The notes: generated by a model not told the origin, from the sequence alone. DNA of 64,000 bases from Sphagnum magellanicum (GCA_021904315.1 CM038920.1:12276001-12340000); one strand, 5' to 3'. Shown: positions 48,101 through 61,300, numbered from the stretch's first letter. A program made the numbers and translations.

Positions 48101-48554
48101 TACGATACCTGTACAGACACAGAACTCTTGGACGCCACGGTTTTTGGCTGATTTCCTTAGATCCGAAGTAGCAACTTGTTGTCGGTTGTTGTTGCAATCT
48201 TTGCTCCGTTTCTTATTTTCTGATTCCGTGATCGAGAGCTGCTTCTTTTGATGGTTTTGGTGATGTTTGCGGTAGTGTGACGAGGTTGTAAATCGCTCTT
48301 TTCGCTCTCCAAGCGACAAACCGCCAGAGACCTCTTGTTGTTGTTGTTGTTTTTGTATTGAAGGTGGAGAGAGAACTATGAGAGCAGGAAGTAGCTGCTG
48401 CAGATTGTTGCGGTGGTGGTAGCAGATTAGGTGTTGGTGGCAGCTCGAGTTTTTGCAAGCGTTGAGGGAAGTGTTAGGGAAGCGGGGAATGCAACAGAGC
48501 AGTGCGGCTGCCGTAGTATAAGAACAGTCTTCTGTTTTTGAACGTCTTGACGCA
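45111..48554. other. Non-genic region upstream of GOT1
   Basis: AT-rich from 45.1 to 47.1 kb with no recognised motif, then a 40-bp array (listed separately), a 13-nt C tract at 47825-47837, TTTA repeats near 47868-47892, and CGATC(C)GATC repeats near 47977-47998. The last 0.4 kb, 48.1-48.55 kb, has a balanced composition and TTG repeats (48337-48352) and is probably the GOT1 promoter and 5' UTR. Confidence 0.55.
47090..47260. repeat. 40-bp tandem repeat, four copies
   Basis: TTGAGTTTCCATAATTCTTC starts at 47101, 47141 and 47181, exactly 40 bp apart; a fourth unit at 47221 has an insertion. The first three copies are virtually identical, so expansion was recent. Confidence 0.95.
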
Positions 48555-51441
48555 ATGGCAAGCTTCGAAATGAACGACCGCAAAAGTAAGCTACTCATTC
48601 TTTTCTCTTTCTCCTCTCGTCCCCTTGTTCTATGTGTGCGATCTCTGATTCGCTGTAGCATCAATGTCACTAGATAGTTGTTAAGATTGTGGCTACATTT
48701 GTTGCAATTCGTCGATTTCAAAGAGGACTTGCTTCCCTGCTCCCTGCGAAGTTATAGTGGTGATTAGGGTTTTTCAGTTGTCGATGCAATAAGACTCTCC
48801 TTGAGCTTTTCGGTAGACATGATAACATCGTGATGACATTGTTCTTCATCTTTCAATGATATCTTTTTCTCAGGGAAACTCATGGCCATGGCAAAGCACA
48901 CTTTGTTGTGTCGATTTGTTCATTTGCACCACATTGCAAGATTAGGGTTTACCCTCTCATGTACCATGTGGAAAGATCAGGGTTCCCCTCTCATTAGCTC
49001 CTTTTTTCCAGAATCATTTCCTCTTCATTTTGATGCAGAAGAGAGTCAATCATTTCTTCTGCATTTTCCATCAGTGTATCTGTTTTGTTACAAGACTTGG
49101 TTGAATCCCAAGCCTTGCCATCTCTAGTTGTTCATTAGGTTTTCTTATCAATTGAAAAAAAAGAAGAGTAGTGTGTTCTTGTATTTGTGGTCAGATCCCT
49201 CTGAAGTTGAAATTTCTTGGTGCACAAGTAGCAAGTGATTATCAAGGGTTTTTATAAATTCCATCTCAAAAGCACATCACTATCACTCACAAAACAGATT
49301 TCATAGTCTCATCATGCTGTTACAGGTTTTTGTCAGCCCACTTGTTCTTGTTCTTAGTCTTTCCCTGTTCTTTTCCCTTTCTGTCTTTCTTTGTTTCTTT
49401 GTCTGGTCATTGTTGTGGGGTCTGTTGCTAGCCAGTAGTATGGCTGAGTCTTCCCGTTGCTTCCGGAATTGCAGCAGAAACTCAGTTCGTAGGATGGTGC
49501 TTGTCACTGGCCTTTACCCACTGTAGGGAGCTGATGAAGTCAGTGGGGAAGTTGTGATAGTTAAGTCACTATCATACATACTACTGTTGATGGTCCCTGA
49601 ACAGGTGTGAGACTGGCACTTTTGTTCATACCGGTGTGTGTTTTGTTTTTTGTTTGTTTTTTGTCTCCCCTTGTTTGGTTCTTTCTGTGGCTTCCTGAGG
49701 AAGTGTTAGCCTTGCTGTTTCTTCTTCATCCTGAGAATGGAGATTTCTCTATTCTTATGAAAGATAGTTTTTGTCAGCTCTGTCCTTCAGGGTAGAGAGA
49801 CATTGTGATGCCCCCAGAAATAAACAGGCCAAAGTTTGGTAACCCTATATTCTAGGGTCATGTGGAGTCCACTATAGAAACATTTCCTGCAGGATCCACC
49901 TGGGCTTCACTGATGCTATCCATCATGTGTTTTCCAATTTAGTATGTTGAATATGTATCATCCTTGTGGTTGTCATTTAAGGGCAGATCCATTATGTAAC
50001 AAACCACTTGTTTCTTACTGTTTTCAGAAGAGAAAATTATGCATGAAAGCATTTTCTTTCTTTGAGTAGAAATATAAGTTATGCCACATATTAGGTTATT
50101 TGACAGCCATCATGTCTTGGAGAGATGAAGATGTTAGATGTTATGCAGGAAATATCTGTGTGATTATAGAGACTTTGGTAGGGATCTGACACTATTCCAA
50201 GATCAGCAAACTCGATTGATGAGGCTGATGATATTAAATCTGTAGTAGTAGAAGCACACAGAAGGTTCTGGAGAGCGAAAAATATTGTCCTGTTATCTGG
50301 TTTTTCAGAGGAAAAAACAGAATCTGAGACATACTTGACATGGCTGGTTGTGCAGAGATTGGGATTGGACTCACAGGTTTTGGGATCCTGTTTTCATTCC
50401 TTGGCATCATCTTCTTTTTTGATAAAGGCCTTCTGGCAATGGGAAATGTAAGCCTCTCTTGTTTTGTGTGTCTCCTTGTCTTACTTTTTCTGCACCAAAC
50501 TCTTGGAACTGGAGGAAATTTGTGGAGGTGTGTAACTAACCCACTTCAGTTGGATGTGTCTCCAGATTCTTTTTATTGCGGGGGTGACACTTACAATTGG
50601 CTTGAAGTCAACGATTTCCTTCTTCCTAAAGCCCCGCAACTACAAGGTGCTGTTTGCTTTGTTTCTCTTGTGAGGGAGGACATGAGCTTGTTATTCCTTG
50701 TTATTCTTGTTTTTGTGCCTTGTTACGCACAGTGGTTTCTGCTGGCATAGAAAGACATAGGTGGCCTCTTCAGAACATCACCTGAAATGAAGACTATGCT
50801 TGGGATGGGATTTTTTACAGGGCTCCATATCATTTGCAGTAGGCTTCTGCCTAGTGTTGGTTGGGTGGGCTGTTTTGGGGATGCTGGTGGAGGTTTATGG
50901 CTTCTTTGTTCTTTTCAGGTAGTCAAACCTTTTTTGTGCAATGCTTGGGCACTAGATTGCTTGAGATGCATCTCTGGTAGACATCTGTGCTATGTATATT
51001 CCATTGTCTTCTTATTTCTGTTTCTCCTGGGACATTAACTTTCTTGTTGTGGGTTTTTGGCAGTGGCTTCTGGCCAACAGTGGTGGTGTTTCTTTATAGA
51101 GTGCCAGTTCTGGGCTGGTTTCTTCAGCAGCCTTTCTTATTGGCGGTAAAGAGTTTTCTGTTCTGATTTCTCTTACACCAAACACTCCTTTCCTGGGAGT
51201 GCTATCAGGGAACAGTTTTGTCTTACTGGGTATTGTCATGCTCATGATTTCAACAGCTAGATGGACTCATACATTGAGCCATCAAGCATTCTGCATCATG
51301 TTTGTTCACATGGTTCTTTGATCACATGCTTTTAGGTGTATTTTGAGGTCCCTCATAATTGATGAGGGGCTGTTGGGATGTCTGTTCTTGATGATGTGGC
51401 AGTTTTTTGACCGGTTTCGGGAGCGAAGGGTGCCAGTTTGA
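48555..51441 (+). CDS. GOT1: GOT1 Golgi vesicle-transport protein, complete, 140 aa
   Basis: GOT1/SFT2-like proteins are small four-helix membrane proteins of the early secretory pathway, acting in ER-Golgi and Golgi transport. The six exons are 48555-48585, 50356-50447, 50566-50646, 50821-50918, 51064-51145 and 51403-51441. They total 423 nt with matching phases, and the first intron is 1.77 kb. The start MASFEMNDRKKIG, the first membrane segment with GFGILFSFLGIIFFFDKGLL (about 18-37), ILFIAGVTLTIGLKS (42-56), the KPRNYKG cytosolic loop, the paired hydrophobic segments (about 70-110), and the C-terminus DRFRERRVPV all match plant GOT1 proteins, as does the 140-aa length. The gene is tail to tail with LHCB5. 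No defect was seen. Confidence 0.97.
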
Positions 51442-53695
51442 TGCACCATAATCCTAATAGCAGACTAGGCTCAAAGGTTCTTGTCTGTGCCTTGTAAATC
51501 TGGTGTCCTTGTGTGTGAAATGGACCAAATGACAGTTTGGCTACTTTGTGTTGCAAGTAACACAGCCTGTGAGTCCTACATAGGAATTTTCATGAGAGGG
51601 TGTGAATCAGGTTCTTTCTTTTCCACAGAATGGTCTCTTGCCATTGCTTAGCTGCTGTTATTTTGGGTGGCCTTGAAAGCACAGTGATTGTCAATGCCTG
51701 AGTTCAGTTCCTTGTTCTTCACATTCTGGGCCTGCCACAAATCTTATCAGTTTTCATGACCTATGTATGGATTTGACTGACAGTTTCACCATCCAGGTGT
51801 GATTTGATCTTAGAGTTCAAATGTTCTTAATCCTAATTCAGAGTACTGTGATCCTTGTGAAAGCATTCTGTCTGCAGCTCACACTTGTTATTTTAAGGCA
51901 TATTGTGAATGTATCTAGATATTCCTTGTAGTCTGTGGGCTTGAACCTGTTCAAGGACACCATCCCTTGAGAGCCAGAGAGCAGTTTTCAAATGCTGTAA
52001 GGCTTAAGGTCTAGGAAAAGGTTTTTCATCCAGCATGAAGTCTGTCTTAAGATCATTGAGATTCCAGGAGCTCTAAATTGGGACATTGTCTTATGGTCCT
52101 GGAACTAAGAATGTGCAGGTCATATTGGCACTTTATCTACTACTAGCTTTCTTTTTAGCACAAACAGGTTACAACTTTGTACTTTGCAGTAAAACAAGTG
52201 AAAAGCAATTCTGTATGGTTGTACTCTATAAACCAATTCTCCAGCAACTAGTGGATTTCATCGAAAACCAATTTGACTGCAGTTTCACTGTGCAAATTGT
52301 GTGCAGTTTCTTAATTTTGGGGAGACACAAGTTTCAACTTTTTGCTGGATTTTCCATTTGAAGCAATGGACCCATATTTTGAAGATGCAATTTTATCATC
52401 TACAAGTGCCAACCATATTTCATGTTGGAATTATCCAACATGGATATATTACTTTCTAAGTGGTTCTTGTTGAGTTGCTCCAGAAAATGCTTCATTTTAG
52501 CCATTGTGCCAGCTTTCAAATGATTATTACAATTAAATCTGGCTTCAAAACAACCAGGTTTTAAAGCCAGATTCAACATTCATATGAGAGTGTTTAGTGG
52601 GTTTATTTCTTGGTGTGAGAATTCCTGATCAGGTGCTGAGCTCTGTAGCTCCACATGTCTTCAAAAAATGATTTTAAGGCTTGGTGTGTGAAGTGATAAT
52701 AGGATTCGGGTGTCATTGTTTGCATCTGTAGTGTTTCAGGACACCTTCAGTTTATAACAATGTTCAGCCCTGCAATTTTTCCAGCAGGACTCTATTTTCC
52801 TCTTGAGTTGTCGCTGTGCTTTGCACCTTTGTATGCTATGTGTTTACTTCACTAATCTTGTTGATATAGGCAATATTGCTTTGGCTACTACAACAATGGC
52901 GTTGGTAAATCTGCTACACTATCAGCAGTTTGGGTGCCAAAGGAAGTAAGTCAATTTTCACTTGTGATCATCATTTTTTAGGTGTCAATTGCAATCTGAG
53001 CATAACTTGATGCTATGAAATAGTAGATACCAAATTATCAAAACCAATATTGATCCCCTTCTGTTCCAAAACTAGTTCTTTCCCGTGTTGTGTGGGTATA
53101 TTGTTTTTCATGAATAGTTGGGTAAGGGTATATGTATTTTTCAATGGGGGTGTACACATCAGGTAAGGGCATATCAGCACTGGAAATTTTCTATCAGGAT
53201 ACATTCAGAGTGTGATACGATTGTGGTTTCTGGGTGCGTAATTGCATACTGGAATATGTGCATTAGGCAAATATATTGATTTTAAAGGTAGGGTACATTA
53301 CATACCCTATATCTATCAGAAGGACATATCTAGCTAAAAGATTTACCCATACAACACTGGAGTGTTAGGCAATCTGATGGTTCCCATAATAATAGTAGAT
53401 GATTTTAAGAATTCTGCATTATTAACTAAGAAGTACATAAGCATGCACAGGTTTGGATTTAAGAATTTTCAAGTGAGAAATTTGAGATTGAGCTCTCCAC
53501 AAGAATGTTAGCCCAAATAAGACTAATACACATTATCAGCACATTACCAAAATGCAGTGAAAGATGTGTTGGACACATTGATTCCAGACATGTGCTTTAT
53601 ATTGTTTGATGGTTCAGCAGATGCACTTCCTTCCAGCAAAGAGCTACACGGTTTACTACCCAGCAAAGAAGAAAAAAAGTTGTCGACTAATAAAA
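51442..53695. other. Convergent intergenic region between GOT1 and LHCB5
   Basis: The two genes end towards each other across 2.25 kb, which must hold both 3' UTRs. Composition is mixed. Short frames (52086-52361, 53013-53204) have no recognisable domain. Confidence 0.6.
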
Positions 53696-55741
53696 TTACA
53701 AACTTGGCACTCGCTCTGCTGTGCCTTGCAACACTGTAAGCAAGTTGTTTCCAAAAGGATCACTCAAGTGAGCAGTCAAATTCTCCACAGGGCCTTGTCC
53801 AGTGACATACGCTTGAATGAAAAATCCAAGCATGGAGAACATGGCCAGTCTTCCGTTCTTAATTTCCTTAACCTTCAACAGCGCAAACTGGTCAGGATCC
53901 TTTGCTAAACCTAGAGGATCAAAGGCGCCACCTGGATGAAGCGTGTCTAAGTCCTGAATGTTTTACAAAAAGAGTGTCAGATTTAAGATGAAGCTTTTGA
54001 GCACTCAACTGCATCGTTCACATTTAGAGAGGTAACTTGAAAAACAAGATTTCAAAGATTTGACACCCAAAACAAACGAGATTCTGCAAAGCACTAATTT
54101 TGGGGGAAAAAGGTTTTTGGAAAATGGCATTACTGATCCCAATGGAGATTTGTTGGTGGATCTGTAATACTCCGCTCCTCCAACAAGAAGAACTTCAGCA
54201 ATCACAGCAGCTGCAAGATTGACAGGAATGTTTGCTCCAAAGTAGCTCAATGTGTTGCCATCCAACAGCAGAGCTCCAGTCTGTTGGCCACATTCCATCC
54301 ACAAGAGTGTTTTTCAAACAAACACAAACAAAAGGAAAAAAAAACTAGTGGCAAAGTTGCAAGCTGAAATACAATGTGATTCCTCCATACTTATATACAC
54401 CCACATAATTTGCTCCACCCCTTGTTCCCATTCATACTGAGCATGTGATCATCCAATACAAAAACATCTATGAAAGAGAAAACTGCAGAGAAAATCTTCA
54501 CAACAACATGTGAACATCTGATAGAAAACACATCTATGAAATCGCAGGGGAAAATCTCCACAACAAATTTTTTGAAGGTACAATGACAATGTTACATCCG
54601 ATAGAAACAAGCAAACTTTTACCTTGAACCAGACAGCCTCTGGACCACAAATAGCACCAGACCTGTTGAATGCCTCGGGGAGCACAAATCCAGCAGCCCC
54701 GAGCATGGCCCATCGGCCATGGATAAGCTCATATGCCTGATACCTGCAGCACCCATCTCCAAAACATCATGTGAGCAACCAGCATCTGCAGAGCACATAC
54801 AACAATTACAAAACCAGAAAATAGGCATACTTGAGAAATAATTAAGGACACAGGAGGATTGCAGACTAAGGATTGACTCACTTGTCAAAGTCAGATGGCT
54901 TCTTGCTCAGGCCAAAGGGATCAAAACCATAGCTGCAAAAACACACACACACAAGCCAAAACATTGGTGAAAACCATCTAGAATTGCATGACTGAAGGAA
55001 AAACACCAAGACTCCAAAGTGCAGACAGAAAAAGATGCAAAACAGCATTTGCAAATTGCACATAGAGTGAGAGAGATTTGACTTTACTCTCCAGGGACTT
55101 CTCCTGTTAAGTATGCAGGAATGTCAGACTTGTTCAGCAGACCTTCAGGAAGGTAGATTCTGCGGTCAGGACCTGCAGTTTTTGCAAAGTGGAAACAGAC
55201 ACAAACAGCAGAGCTCATATAGCATTAGAGATTTACTACATCCCCCAAGCCCTGAACCCATCACAGCTATGGCTATGGATCTATCTCTCCTTTCAAAAGC
55301 ATGTATGCAATCCACAAATGCATGAATTAGGCAAAGACCCATCATCAATTTTAGCAGCAATCAGGCTTCTTTTTCCATTGAAGATGCTCAGGAGCTTGAT
55401 ATGAAGAAAGAGAGAAGTGAGATCATGAATGAAATTCTTCTCTAGAGTTTGAAGGAGACGGTTCTCTCCACATGCAGAACAGACGTACCGTACCACTTGG
55501 CGAGTTCTTCATTTGTAGGTCTATTCACCTTGGCAACAGCCTTCTGGACGGCCTTCTTCGCAGGCCCTGCAGCCAACTTCTTCTTCGTCCCCAACACGGA
55601 AACTACCTGGAGTAGTCCCGGCATCATCACTGCACCTCCCCCATTGTTGCTGCTCACTGAACCTACTTCACTAAGGGCTCGCCCCAGAAACTCGGTCTGG
55701 CCTACAACTACTGCAGTACATCCTCCTGCCAGGGCTGCCAT
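53696..55741 (-). CDS. LHCB5: LHCB5 / CP26 minor light-harvesting chlorophyll a/b protein, complete, 304 aa
   Basis: CP26 is a monomeric antenna of photosystem II in the thylakoid membrane that passes energy to the core and helps photoprotection. The six exons are 55741-55489, 55172-55088, 54932-54882, 54743-54623, 54280-54134 and 53953-53696. They total 915 nt with all phases consistent. The transit region (roughly the first 60-65 residues) is Ala/Ser/Val-rich and followed by a Lys-rich stretch. Mature landmarks are [13 protein letters not shown] (77-89), [10 protein letters not shown] (112-121), and helix [16 protein letters not shown] (135-149) with the Glu/His/Arg chlorophyll and salt-bridge residues. 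Helix C is [18 protein letters not shown] (193-210), and helix A is [20 protein letters not shown] (247-266). The end DPFGNNLL...ERVPSL is typical of CP26. It is slightly longer than usual because of the N-terminal region. Confidence 0.97.
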
Positions 55742-56916
55742 TTTCTATCTGCTCTCAGCTGCTTTGCAATTGCTGCTGCACTACGCCCACTACCGACGAG
55801 GTCCAGAACAACCCACTGCAGATGAAGGAAGAATGGATTGGGTTTTGCTGTAATGACGATGATGATGATGATATCTCTCGCAGCTAAAGCAAGAACACAC
55901 CCATATAGAAGAAGATGAGACTCTCTCTCTCTCTCTTTCTCTCTCTCTAGAGCTCTTCAAGATTTGCTGCATGGGAAAAACAAACTGGCGAGATCTACAT
56001 AGGTAAGCCATGCAATCTCCTACTACCCAATTACAAATATGCAATCTCCGATTCCCCAATGAGACGCATCATGTGTCTACCCATCTTCCCCTTGATACCC
56101 TTTTCCCCCATTTCCTCATATCGCACCCATCGGATGTGGGTATGACCCATTCCCGAACAGGATAGAGTAGGGAACCAGATTCCAACTTTTCGGGGTTGTG
56201 GCAGGGTCTCTACTATCTATCTACCACAGTGTGCTTCTTCTTCTAGACAGGCAGGTTCTTCAATTTCCAGCAGAAATGGTTTATGATTCAATAACTAGGA
56301 TAAAAAATGTCAGATCTCTTTCTTTTCTCCCCAAAAAACAAAATCACATGTTTTTCTCAAGTGTCCTCATATTATACTCAATGTCAGATCTCTTTCTTTT
56401 CTCCCCAAAAAACAAAATCACATGTTTTTCTCAAGTGTTTTCCACATATACTCGTAGTGACAAAGAAAGAATCAACAGTGTGACACCCTTTCCTTGAAAA
56501 CTACCTCACCTGTTCATGAACCTTCTCTATGAGTCATACATCCATGACTGCAAAATTCAAACTCTGAAGTAAAAAAGCATACACTGTGATTGATCCTCCA
56601 TGATTTCTTACTCTCACAAGATAATCAAACAGGAGGGGGGAGTGAAGAAGCTTCTGAAAATGAATACAGTAATGTGGCTTGGATCATCTGTTATAGCAGA
56701 TGATGGCATTAGTCTGAAATAGATTAAGAGAAAAGAAAAATAAAAAAGAAAAATTGCAAATGGGTTTTCATTGCAGTTTGCAAAGTCTGCTGAGACGTTT
56801 GAAAGGTGAACAAGGCAATTGGTATTGTTGTGTTCATCAATTCAACAGACATTGCAGACAAGAAAGCTTTCTCTAAGAAGGAACTCAGCATTTCTGGAAA
56901 GGATAAAACAAACATA
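55742..56916. other. LHCB5 upstream region
   Basis: Contains the CT/GA tract below and an 84-bp duplication at about 56306-56440 (CAGATCTCTTTCTTTTCTCC occurs at 56311 and 56395). No TATA box or light-response element could be fixed with confidence, and no gene is seen. Confidence 0.55.
55919..55950 (-). promoter_or_regulatory. GA-repeat tract upstream of LHCB5
   Basis: A nearly pure CT run on the plus strand, GA on the gene strand, about 180-210 bp upstream of the start codon. GA/CT tracts are frequent in plant core promoters and 5' UTRs and can bind GAGA-type (BBR/BPC) factors. The role here is inferred from position. Confidence 0.55.
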
Positions 56917-57215
56917 CACAAGCATCATTCAATCTTTCAATCTGCAACACCCAAGGATCTTTAACACAACAAGCATCATTCAATCTTTCAATCTGCAACA
57001 CCCAAGGATCTTTAACACAAGCATCATTCAATCTTTCAATCTTTAACACAAGCATAATTCAATCTTTCAATCTTTAACAGAAGCATTATTCAATCTTCTT
57101 CCAATCTTTAACACAAGCATAATTCAATCTTTCACACGAGCATCATTCAATCATTCAATCTTTCATGCAAGCATGATTCAATCTTTCAATCTTTAACACC
57201 CAAGGATCTTCAATC
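56917..57215. repeat. Tandem array of CATCATTCAATCTTTCAATC units
   Basis: CATCATTCAATCTTTCAATC recurs with spacers TGCAACACCCAAGGATCTTT or TTTAACACAAG. The first two units are about 51 bp and nearly identical; later units shorten to about 30-35 bp and decay. The array spans about 300 bp. It can be translated but shows no gene features. Confidence 0.9.
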
Positions 57216-57396
57216 CTAGAATCATCATCCTCACTTTGAAATCCAAGTCATTCCAACTCCTCAACTCATCATACTCCAAATGAATGAATCAAGCTTCTAG
57301 TAAGTTTGTAACCTTTGGTTTTCTTGGGGATTCCTTCCATTCTTAGGAGCCTAAGCATGGCATTTGGGTTTTGGTTTAGTTCATGAAAGTTTAGCC

Positions 57397-57423
57397 AAAT
57401 TCCCACCAATTTGGTGGGAATTT
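57397..57423. repeat. Inverted repeat, 13-bp arms, 1-bp centre
   Basis: AAATTCCCACCAA, then T, then TTGGTGGGAATTT. The arms are perfectly complementary. Confidence 0.95.
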
Positions 57424-58488
57424 TAGCCACTTCATTCATAAAACAAGCCATCTCTAACCTTTGATGGTACGTTTCTAGGTGACTAGAACAACAAGGTGAG
57501 CAAACAATTAGAACTATACTTGAGAGTTTTGAATAAGAAGAGAGCTAATGCACCCAAAGCAAACAACTTTGCAACATTATGAAAATTGTAAAGGCTCCAT
57601 AGTAGCTAGCATTGGCCAATTCCAAGTTCCACCAAAAGTTCCCAAAATCACTCCCAATTAGGTTCCCATTGGTGTTCTTCACACTAATCCCAAAGTCCCA
57701 AAGATTGGTACTCCCAATGATTTATAGATGTGTGTGTGTGTTTTGTAGCAAAACTTCATTTTTACATCCAATTCTCAAGCCTTCCAAATTCCAATATTCT
57801 ACAACCTATGGAATAAGCAATGCTATATATATATATAAATAAGTGAGCAAAATGTGTACACACCATAGTATTTGATCCTTCCTTTATTTGGGCAATGCCT
57901 TTTAAGCAAGGAAAAGGCATTTTACTTGGTCTACAACACCTTAGTGCTACTAAAATTAGCTTGGACATTTGAGGTGAGAAATAGACGGTCTTCAAACACT
58001 TCTAAACAAAGCACTTTAATAACTTTATAACCTAATTTCAAAGGCTTGAACTTTAAAGCTCTACAAATAGGCAAGGGAATATAATGTAACATGAATTACA
58101 ATTATAATTCAATAGAATTCAAAAAAAAATTTGTAAAAATATCACCTTAAGGTGACAAAATAGATGATCTTTAAACACTTCTAAACAAATATCTTTAAGT
58201 ACTTGAAGTAAAGTTTGAAACTAACTTCAAAAGGGCTTGAACTTAAAAAGATCTACAAATAATAGGTAAAGGAGAAAATGTAATCTGAATTGTAACTATA
58301 ATTCCCAAAAAATTCCCAAAAAAATTCCAAAAAAAATTCAATTTTTTTTGTAAATGTCATGGCATGATCCCCTTGCACAATACACATTTTATTCACAATT
58401 TTCAAGGTCTTCCAATATAGACATTACACAGCTAGCTAGCAAGCAACTAGGAATGCATTTTCTAAGTTTGGTTTGGTGCTAAAATTGC

Positions 58489-58512
58489 TTGGGACTATAT
58501 ATATAGTCCCAA
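58489..58512. repeat. Perfect 24-bp palindrome
   Basis: TTGGGACTATAT followed by its exact complement ATATAGTCCCAA. The centre is an alternating AT run, so cruciform extrusion is plausible. Confidence 0.95.
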
Positions 58513-60867
58513 CCATAGACCCTTTTTTTTCACCATGCTCATTTTGGTCTTGTTCTATACTCGGAAAATATACACTAAGATGTGTGTGTGTGTGTATGTG
58601 TGTGGATGGATGGATGAATGAATGGATGAAATTGCTTAATTTTGGTTCGACACTTTCATCCAAGTTGTGCAATTTCCCAAATGTACCTTGGCCACACACA
58701 TTGAACATATGACACACATGAAATTCCAAAAGCTATGTAATGACATTCTCCATCATTGACATTGTTACGGGTCAAGGGGGCATACACATCTTGTGGACCA
58801 CCGAATAGTTGTTGTTTTGGTGTGGCTTTCTTTAGGCTACTTGGGAAGAAGGGAAATGGGTGTCTAGTGGCATCTTGTCTTGTTTGGCACAAAGTTATGT
58901 ACGGGCTTTAAAATTGAAGCCTTTGATGCCCTAACCCTTCTAGGGCAAAAAAATTGTGGGAGCCTCTTCACATGTAAAGAGCAATTTTTTTTTCCCCCAC
59001 AATCCTTCAACAATCAAAATAATAATTTAGAAATTTTTTTTTTATCATGATGACCCATTTCTCAATAATGCCATTACATGTGAAGCACACATTAATAAAT
59101 AATTTCACTTAATTCTACTTATTAAAAACTTTAAAAAGTCATTTGTTCCTTATGGAAATCAAAAGCAAAACTACTAAAACTAATAGATCTATCTTAAACT
59201 TTTAACACCATTAGATTGAAATAATGTTAACAAATCTTGAACAATGGGATTTTGATGACATCACTAAAAACATTGTCCTCCTTAACAAGGGGAATTTTAA
59301 CATTGGGTGCATAGGTAAGACATTCATTGTAACATGGGTTGGTTCAAAAAGGAAACTAAAGTTGTTAACATGTCATGAGACTTATTTGTTTTTTCTAAGG
59401 TAGATAAGTCAATGAATGAACTCGTAAGTTCTCAAAGACTATGAGTTCACTCTTGCATCACTATTAAGCTTGGATGTCCAAAGGGCTTAGGTTGCCTTTC
59501 ACTTGTGATTCTATAGTTGTTTATAGAGCTCCATTTGGTTTTGAAATGTGGAAAACAAAATCTCCCAAAGTAAAAGGGGTCCAAAAAAATAGTCCAACCT
59601 CTTATGAACATTTATGTTTCTATGTGCAATTAAAATACATTTTATAAGTAAACATATCAAATTTCATACACAAATATTTTTTTCTCTTATTATCAAACAT
59701 TGTAAACTTTATTCCAAACAATTTTCTTTAAAGAATTTTTAAAAAAATTGACTCCTCAAAAGTTTTTAGTTTTGACAAAGCACATTTATGGCCAAACAAA
59801 TGATGCAAATGTTCAACAATCAATATTTTTGAATGTAAAAATTGATTACCCATTCCCAAACATAAAAACAACTTTCCTAAATGGTTGGTTTTAAAACTCT
59901 GACTATAAAAAACAATCATTCCATTAGAGGGCATCACTAAACAATTATCAACTAAATGTTGTTTGCTAACATGCCATTTTTTGAATTGTCTATGTTATTG
60001 TTCACTTGTGGGTGTTTGGTGATTGGTGTTTTAAATCCTCATGCTTCGACAATGTGCATGGAAGTCTTAAGTGCTTGAAGAAATAAAATAAATTCATGAT
60101 TTATATTACCACATTAATTTTATTTTGAAAAGGATACATTTATTCACAATGTTATAGATAATTAGGTGCAAACAACATACGAAAAATGAATTTTTTAAAA
60201 CATATATCTTGTTGTTGCAAAAAATCACATGAGGGTTGATTATTGGAATGGCAAATAATGGATCATAGAGATGATGAAAAGTGTGGCAATCTTGGCAAAT
60301 TCCATGGAAATTATTAACCATTCAATTCTTTTGGACATCTTACATGTTAATTTGGTGTGAAGCATTTTGAAAAATAATAATATTACATTTAGCATTCCAA
60401 AGTTCTTATGAAATATTGATTTCAACATTTAAAAGGAAATTTTATTTGTTCAAATGGTATGATGACTTGTTTGAAACCACATGGATTGTTTTTAAAATCA
60501 TAAATTTTGGGTCATAGGATTGGTTTGTCACCTCCTTGGTGAGAAAAAGAAAGAGGTTGCTCTCATATTATTGTGATTTTTCATTTAGGAATCCCTTGGT
60601 GTTATATAATGCTCCACCATTGAAATATTTGAATGCTTTCTTTTCCACTTGATATAAAATTAATTATTTTTCATTGGCGTGGACCCATATGTATGGGCAT
60701 CCAAATCTTGAGGAGACATGCACATATTTTGGAGTGATACTTAAACTTCTACATTTAAGATTCAATTGTAGATGCTACAACTTACATTAGAACTTTGGAC
60801 TTTTACACAAAACTTCTACACATTAGGAGTTCAAGCTTTTGCATGAGCACTTGGTTTTAATGAATAC

Positions 60868-61300
60868 TAGTGTGGCCTGTGCCGTTGGCCCAAGTGTTAT
60901 CACATCCTCAAATGATTTTTCCTTCCAAAATCTGGGTTTTTGGAATTTATTTGAATTTTTTTTTAAAAATGCTTAAAAATCAATATCTCCCACATTCTTG
61001 AAATCCAAATCTTACCAAGTAAATTCCATTAAATCCTGCTCATCAAGATCTTTCCAACAACACTAAAGGCACATTCCAATTCCTCCAAAATTTTCAGCTA
61101 CGATTTAATTTAATTTTCAGCGAAGAAATCATTCAATATTCAAGAACTTTTGCACTGCAAGTCCAACAAACATCATGGAACCAAGCCCATGCACCTCTCC
61201 TCGTCAAGAGCTTTCCAAAGACACCAAGAACAGGATCAAGAGCTTTCCAAAGACACCAAGAACAGGATCCGAAGCATCCTGGATCTCGTAACTACAAAAC
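60868..61300 (+). repeat. Dispersed 400-bp repeat, copy 3
   Basis: Same orientation as 15425-15825. It shares GGCCCAAGTGTTAT near its start, AATCAATATCTCCCACATTC, GAACCAAGCCCATGCACCTC (compare GAAACCAAGTTGTTGCACCC in copy 1) and the GCTTTCCAA blocks. It holds an internal perfect duplication of a 32-bp unit: TCAAGAGCTTTCCAAAGACA starts at 61204 and 61236. The open frame 61150-61410 runs across it but has no known domain. Confidence 0.7.

Larger units (their letters stand above)
57216..60867. other. Uncharacterised non-genic DNA
   Basis: About 3.6 kb, AT-rich, with two strong palindromes (listed separately) and a TG/GATG microsatellite near 58580-58630. Two copies of a region with AAACACTTCTAAACAAA and GGCTTGAACTT lie at about 57990-58080 and 58165-58265, an imperfect duplication of about 175 bp. 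No gene motif was seen. Confidence 0.5.

Noticed and set aside
48068-48721. 217-codon open frame on the minus strand
   Set aside because: It overlaps the GOT1 first exon and 5' region on the other strand and has low-complexity Gln/His/Ser runs. No domain is recognisable.
55449-55853. 134-codon open frame on the plus strand
   Set aside because: It is antisense to LHCB5 exon 1 and its 5' UTR. The sense strand is a clear family member, so this frame is a shadow.
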